NCBI GenBank assembly: GCA_002422285.1
Contig: DIUF01000017.1
Coordinates: 1-16,634, forward strand
Length of the DNA stretch: 16,634 nt
Reading direction: 5' to 3'
From: Flavobacteriales bacterium UBA6165
GTDB taxonomy: Bacteria; Bacteroidota; Bacteroidia; Flavobacteriales_D; Crocinitomicaceae
The notes under the pieces: model-generated
What the model was told of the DNA's origin: nothing
Seen by the model: only the letters and a program-made list of their open reading frames with translations
Databases searched by the model: none
Shown: positions 14,082 to 16,634 of the stretch, piece by piece
Position numbering within the stretch: the first letter of the stretch is position 1
Layout: each line of letters begins with the position of its first letter
Made by a program: the position numbers and the translations under genes

Positions 14082-15053
14082 CTACTCCTCCGTAAACAAC
14101 TCCCTAAAAAACTCAATCGTAATCGGTAAACCTTTATTGAAACTGAATTGTGGGTCATAACCCAATAGGTTTTTCGCCTTGCTGATATCGGCCAAAGAAT
14201 TGCGAATATCACCTGGTCGGGCATCGCGGTAGGTAGGTTTGTGGTCGGAATTCAACAGTTCGCAAATGGCATTGTACAAATGATTCACCGAATAATTTTC
14301 GCCATAGGCCACATTATACACCTCACCAAAAGCCGCTTGATTATCAGTCGTTAACGCACGAATATTGGCTTGAACTGCATTGTCCACGTAGGTAAAATCA
14401 CGGGTTTGTTCGCCATCGCCATCGATGTAAACAGGTTCGCGATTCAAAATGGCTTTCACAAAAAGTGGCATCACCGCAGCGTATTGTCCGTAGGGGTCTT
14501 GGCGCGCTCCAAACACATTAAAATAACGCAAACCAACTACCTCCATGCCATACAAATCGTTGAATACTTTACCGTAAAGTTCGTTTGTTTTCTTAGATAC
14601 AGCATAGGGTGAGAGCGGCATTCCCACTTTATCCTCCACCTTGGGCAAGCTCATTTCATCACCATAAACAGAAGAAGAAGACGCAAAAACAAAACGCTTG
14701 ACACCCGCTTCTTTAGCCGCAAAAATCATGTTCAAAAAGCCGTTTACGTTGGAATCATTGGTGTTCAAAGGCGTTTTAATGGAACGCGGAACAGAGCCCA
14801 CTGCTGCTTGGTGACAAACTTTGTCGATGCCCATACAAGCCCTCACGCAAGTATCATAATCTGTGATGTCGCCTTCGATGAACTCATAATTAGCATGGTG
14901 CTGAAAAATCTCAACATTCGACATTTTGCCATTCGACAAATTATCCAAAACACGAACAAATTTAGCGCCGTTGTTCAACAGATATTCAACAATATGAGAG
15001 CCGATAAAACCAGCTGCTCCGGTCACCAAAAAGGATTGATTTTGTACGTTCAT
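14082..15053 (-). CDS. wbpP: UDP-N-acetylglucosamine 4-epimerase, WbpP/TviC type extended SDR
   Basis: It interconverts UDP-GlcNAc and UDP-GalNAc (or their uronic acids) using bound NAD, supplying sugars for O-antigen or capsule. The 323 residues resemble WbpP closely in landmarks: NAD site TGAAGFIGSH at 11-20, LDNLSNGKMSNV, HQAAVGSVPRSI at 81-92, ASSSSVYGD at 124-132, SPYAVSKK with Tyr150 and Lys154, GLRYFNVFGARQDPYGQYAAV, YIDGDGEQTRDFTYVDNAVQAN, and the LADISKAKNLLGYDP end. ATG 15053 was chosen; a start 19 codons upstream would run through the promoter box and the divergent gene's leader. It is divergent from a methyltransferase and near a glycosyltransferase, consistent with a surface-polysaccharide locus. 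Confidence 0.88.
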   Translation of the reverse strand: MNVQNQSFLVTGAAGFIGSHIVEYLLNNGAKFVRVLDNLSNGKMSNVEIFQHHANYEFIEGDITDYDTCVRACMGIDKVCHQAAVGSVPRSIKTPLNTNDSNVNGFLNMIFAAKEAGVKRFVFASSSSVYGDEMSLPKVEDKVGMPLSPYAVSKKTNELYGKVFNDLYGMEVVGLRYFNVFGARQDPYGQYAAVMPLFVKAILNREPVYIDGDGEQTRDFTYVDNAVQANIRALTTDNQAAFGEVYNVAYGENYSVNHLYNAICELLNSDHKPTYRDARPGDIRNSLADISKAKNLLGYDPQFSFNKGLPITIEFFRELFTEE

Positions 15054-15089
15054 GTCTTGCGAATCAAATTGCGGAAGTTTCAAAGCGCA

Positions 15090-15097
15090 CAAAGATA
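15090..15097 (-). promoter_or_regulatory. -7 box TATCTTTG for the epimerase gene
   Basis: Exact TAnnTTTG match on the minus strand, 36 bases upstream of ATG 15053, followed by TGCGC. Only 24 bases separate it from the opposing methyltransferase box, so upstream elements overlap. Confidence 0.55.
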
Positions 15098-15121
15098 ATA
15101 AGTTTGACAATCTTTTATTCC

Positions 15122-15129
15122 TACTTTTG
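15122..15129 (+). promoter_or_regulatory. -7 box TACTTTTG for the methyltransferase gene
   Basis: Exact TAnnTTTG match ending 15 bases before ATG 15145. Confidence 0.5.
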
Positions 15130-15144
15130 GCCTCGAAACACGAT

Positions 15145-15903
15145 ATGTCAACAACGCGTCAAACAGTACGGGAATTTTTTAATGCGCTTTCGGAGAGCTA
15201 CAAGGAAAGGTATTCTCAAAAGTTGCCCTTCCATTATTATTTCTTTACCGAAAGATTGGAAAAATCGCTGGATGAAATAAACATTCAAAATACTGATATA
15301 CTGGATGTTGGCGCTGGAACGGGTCCTTTGTACGACGCACTGAAATCACAAAAGAAAGACTTCAATTATTTTGCCAACGACATTGCCGAACACATGTTGG
15401 AGCGGAGTCAAATTCCTGTAGAACAAAGATTTGTTGGGAGTGTGACCGATGTCGATTTTCCTGAAAAGAAATTCGACTTGGTTTTTATGCTGGGCGTGAG
15501 CACTTATCTATCGCGAGATGAATTCAAGGAGCATTTGGCGCAATTTCAAAAGCAAGTAGCCCCAGACGGACGCTTGATTATCTCTTTCACCAATAAGAAA
15601 AGTTTGGATGGATTGCTGCGCTGGATGTGGAAACCTTTGGCGCGCTTGTTTTCACGAAAAAAGCACGTGCTCACTTCAACATTGAAAATTGAAAAATACA
15701 GTTTTGCTGAAGTTGAACAGCTATTGAGCGAATATGGATTTCAAGTAGAAAAATTGGATTATTTGAATCACACAGTTTTCCCTTTCAACTTGGTTTTTCC
15801 GCGCTTTGCCGTGTGGCTATCGAAGCCCTTGGGGAAAATAAAAAATCCAAGCGTGTTGTCTTGGATGAGCAGTGATTTTTTGGTGAGGGGGAGGAAGGGG
15901 TAG
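15145..15903 (+). CDS. Class I SAM-dependent methyltransferase
   Basis: A 252-residue class I methyltransferase. Motif I is DILDVGAGTGPLYDAL at 51-66, followed by an acidic strand end in YFANDIAEHMLERS, then VTDVDFPEKKFDLVFMLGVSTYL (motif III/IV region) and DGRLIISFTNKKS (motif V/VI). A basic amphipathic segment (LRWMWKPLARLFSRKKH) and the hydrophobic VFPFNLVFPRFAVWL near the C-terminus suggest membrane association. The substrate is not apparent; small molecule, lipid head group or sugar are all possible, and the neighbouring epimerase and glycosyltransferase favour a glycan-related role only weakly. ATG 15145 was chosen because the preceding 31 codons lie in the promoter region and look non-coding. 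Confidence 0.85.
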   Translation: MSTTRQTVREFFNALSESYKERYSQKLPFHYYFFTERLEKSLDEINIQNTDILDVGAGTGPLYDALKSQKKDFNYFANDIAEHMLERSQIPVEQRFVGSVTDVDFPEKKFDLVFMLGVSTYLSRDEFKEHLAQFQKQVAPDGRLIISFTNKKSLDGLLRWMWKPLARLFSRKKHVLTSTLKIEKYSFAEVEQLLSEYGFQVEKLDYLNHTVFPFNLVFPRFAVWLSKPLGKIKNPSVLSWMSSDFLVRGRKG

Positions 15904-15911
15904 GAATGTGA

Positions 15912-16200
15912 TTTTTTGTCTTCGATAAAGGATGGAACGCAGATGGCGCTGATTAAGCGGGTGTTCACTGGTCTTCGAACACGGGGGTTTGTCTTCGACA
16001 ATATATTGGAACGCAGATGACGCTGATTGAGCGGGTTTGCACTGATTTTCGAATGCGAGGGTTTGTCTTCGACAAAGGATGGAACGCAGATGGCGCTGAT
16101 TAAGCAGATTTTCACTGATTTTTGGAACGCTGTGGGTTTGTCTTTGACAAAAGGTTGGAACGCAGATGGCGCTGATTTAGCTGATTTGCACTGATTTTGA
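15912..16200 (+). repeat. Four tandem units of about 74 bp, each with a TTTGTC-loop-GACAAA hairpin
   Basis: GGAACGCAGAT recurs at 15934, 16008, 16081 and 16157, always followed by GRCGCTGATT and then a CACTG(AT)TTTT-like segment. Each unit also contains the hairpin TTTGTC-TTC-GACAAA or a variant, at 15915-15929, 15988-16002, 16062-16076 and 16137-16151. The segment lies just downstream of the methyltransferase stop in a convergent gap. A 115-codon minus-strand reading frame across it (with repeated LISAICVPSF) is a repeat artefact. Confidence 0.9.
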
Positions 16201-16334
16201 TCCGCGTGAATCTGCGGAATCTGCGTTATCAGCGTTCTATTCCACCATCCACGTGAATCTGCCGAATCTGCGTCATCAGCGTTCTATTTTTGCCATCCGC
16301 GTAAATCTGCCAAATCTGCCAAATCAGCGTTCTA
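16201..16334 (-). repeat. Three inverted-orientation repeat arms adjoining the forward array
   Basis: ATCTGCGTTATCAGCGTTC (16219-16237), ATCTGCGTCATCAGCGTTC (16266-16284) and ATCTGCCAAATCAGCGTTC (16314-16332) are three copies of one arm. Read on the minus strand they give GAACGCTGATnnnGCAGAT, close to the forward GAACGCAGATnnCGCTGATT but with CAGAT and CTGAT exchanged. GAATCTGC words lie between them. The last arm merges into the TAG stop codon of the neighbouring glycosyltransferase gene. Confidence 0.85.
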
Positions 16335-16634
16335 TTCCCGAACAAACAATCCTAAAAAATCTTCACGGACCGCTTGGGTCGAATAGTGTTTCAATATAGT
16401 TTCTCTCCCCTTTTCACCAATGGATTTTCTCAATTCAAAATCCTGAATCAGGGCATCAAAGTTTTTCAACCAATCTTCTTCTGAATCGCAGAGAAAACCG
16501 TTTTGCCCCTGTTCGATGATGGTCTTGTTCACACCCACATTCGACATCATATTCGGAATGCCCATTGACATATACACCAAGCCTTTGAGGCCACATTTGC
16601 CTTCGCTCCACTTGTCGTTGGGCAAGGGCATGAT
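16332..16634 (-). CDS. Glycosyltransferase group 1 (GT4-like), C-terminal part only
   Basis: The 3' end of a gene whose start lies beyond the right edge; 100 codons are visible. The sequence PLPNDKWSEGKCGLKGLVYMSMGIPNMMSNVGVN followed by IIEQGQNGFLC is the sugar-nucleotide-binding segment of GT-B family 4 enzymes, where the usual acidic and GxxxK positions precede a YM-x-GIP stretch. The rest (EDWLKNFDALIQDFELRKSIGEKGRETILKHYS) is the usual terminal helix region, and the protein ends LFVRE. It likely transfers a sugar in LPS or capsule assembly. The TAG stop codon is inside a repeat arm (GAATAGAACGCTGAT), so the natural stop may have been replaced when the repeat arose. Confidence 0.85.
   Translation of the reverse strand: MMPLPNDKWSEGKCGLKGLVYMSMGIPNMMSNVGVNKTIIEQGQNGFLCDSEEDWLKNFDALIQDFELRKSIGEKGRETILKHYSTQAVREDFLGLFVRE

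Noticed and set aside
15768..16115. 115-codon minus-strand reading frame with repeated LISAICVPSF peptides
   Set aside because: It is the translation of the 74-bp repeat units and the tail of the methyltransferase gene; the peptide periodicity follows the DNA repeat.
15912..16334. Insertion-sequence ends or MITE
   Set aside because: No transposase, no clear terminal inverted repeats with target duplication; the tandem multi-unit structure fits intergenic repeats better.

Overview
The window reads as an ordinary chromosomal stretch of a Bacteroidota bacterium, most likely order Flavobacteriales. The evidence is: a DUF4270 lipoprotein between a GT5-like protein and glmS; panC/panD next to a UPF0104 flippase-like protein and a stand-alone heptose-1-phosphate adenylyltransferase; a CBS/ACT protein paired with NAD kinase and divergent from pdxJ; weak or absent Shine-Dalgarno sequences; and matches to the Bacteroidota -7 promoter box TAnnTTTG in front of nearly every transcription unit. 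No rRNA, tRNA, CRISPR array, phage or insertion sequence was seen.

Layout, left to right. 1-3978 (minus): a GT5-like half glycogen synthase, a DUF4270 lipoprotein and glmS, which lacks only its last few codons at the left edge. 4081-6841 (plus): panC, panD, a flippase-like membrane protein and rfaE2. 6917-7792 (minus): an unknown outer-membrane beta-barrel protein. 7881-8675 (plus): a YraN nuclease-fold protein and a GxxExxY protein. 8989-10104 (minus): a small CoA-binding protein and folE. 10177-12899 (minus operon): CBS/ACT protein, nadK, lipid kinase and a short-chain dehydrogenase. 12950-13672 (plus): pdxJ. 14082-15053 (minus): a WbpP-type UDP-GlcNAc 4-epimerase. 15145-15903 (plus): a SAM methyltransferase. 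16332-16634 (minus): the 3' end of a glycosyltransferase.

Much of the content is cofactor synthesis: pantothenate/beta-alanine for CoA, NADP, pyridoxal phosphate and the first folate/pterin step. The rest is envelope construction: GlcN-6-P, heptose activation, polyprenol or lipid phosphorylation, UDP-GalNAc, and a glycosyltransferase. The right end (14.1-16.6 kb) may be the edge of a surface-polysaccharide locus.

The architecture is regular. Four divergent gaps are short and carry face-away or overlapping TAnnTTTG boxes. Four convergent gaps carry either a compact nested inverted repeat (6858-6905) or one of three unrelated repeat arrays (about 8.70-8.99, 13.66-14.07 and 15.91-16.33 kb). In two or three cases the repeats reach the stop codons of the flanking genes. 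I did not find a clearly new multi-gene system. The points most worth a second look are the repeat arrays confined to 3'-3' gaps, the hairpin-conserving 74-bp repeat, the degenerate GT5 half-enzyme, and the overlapping pdxJ/CBS promoters.
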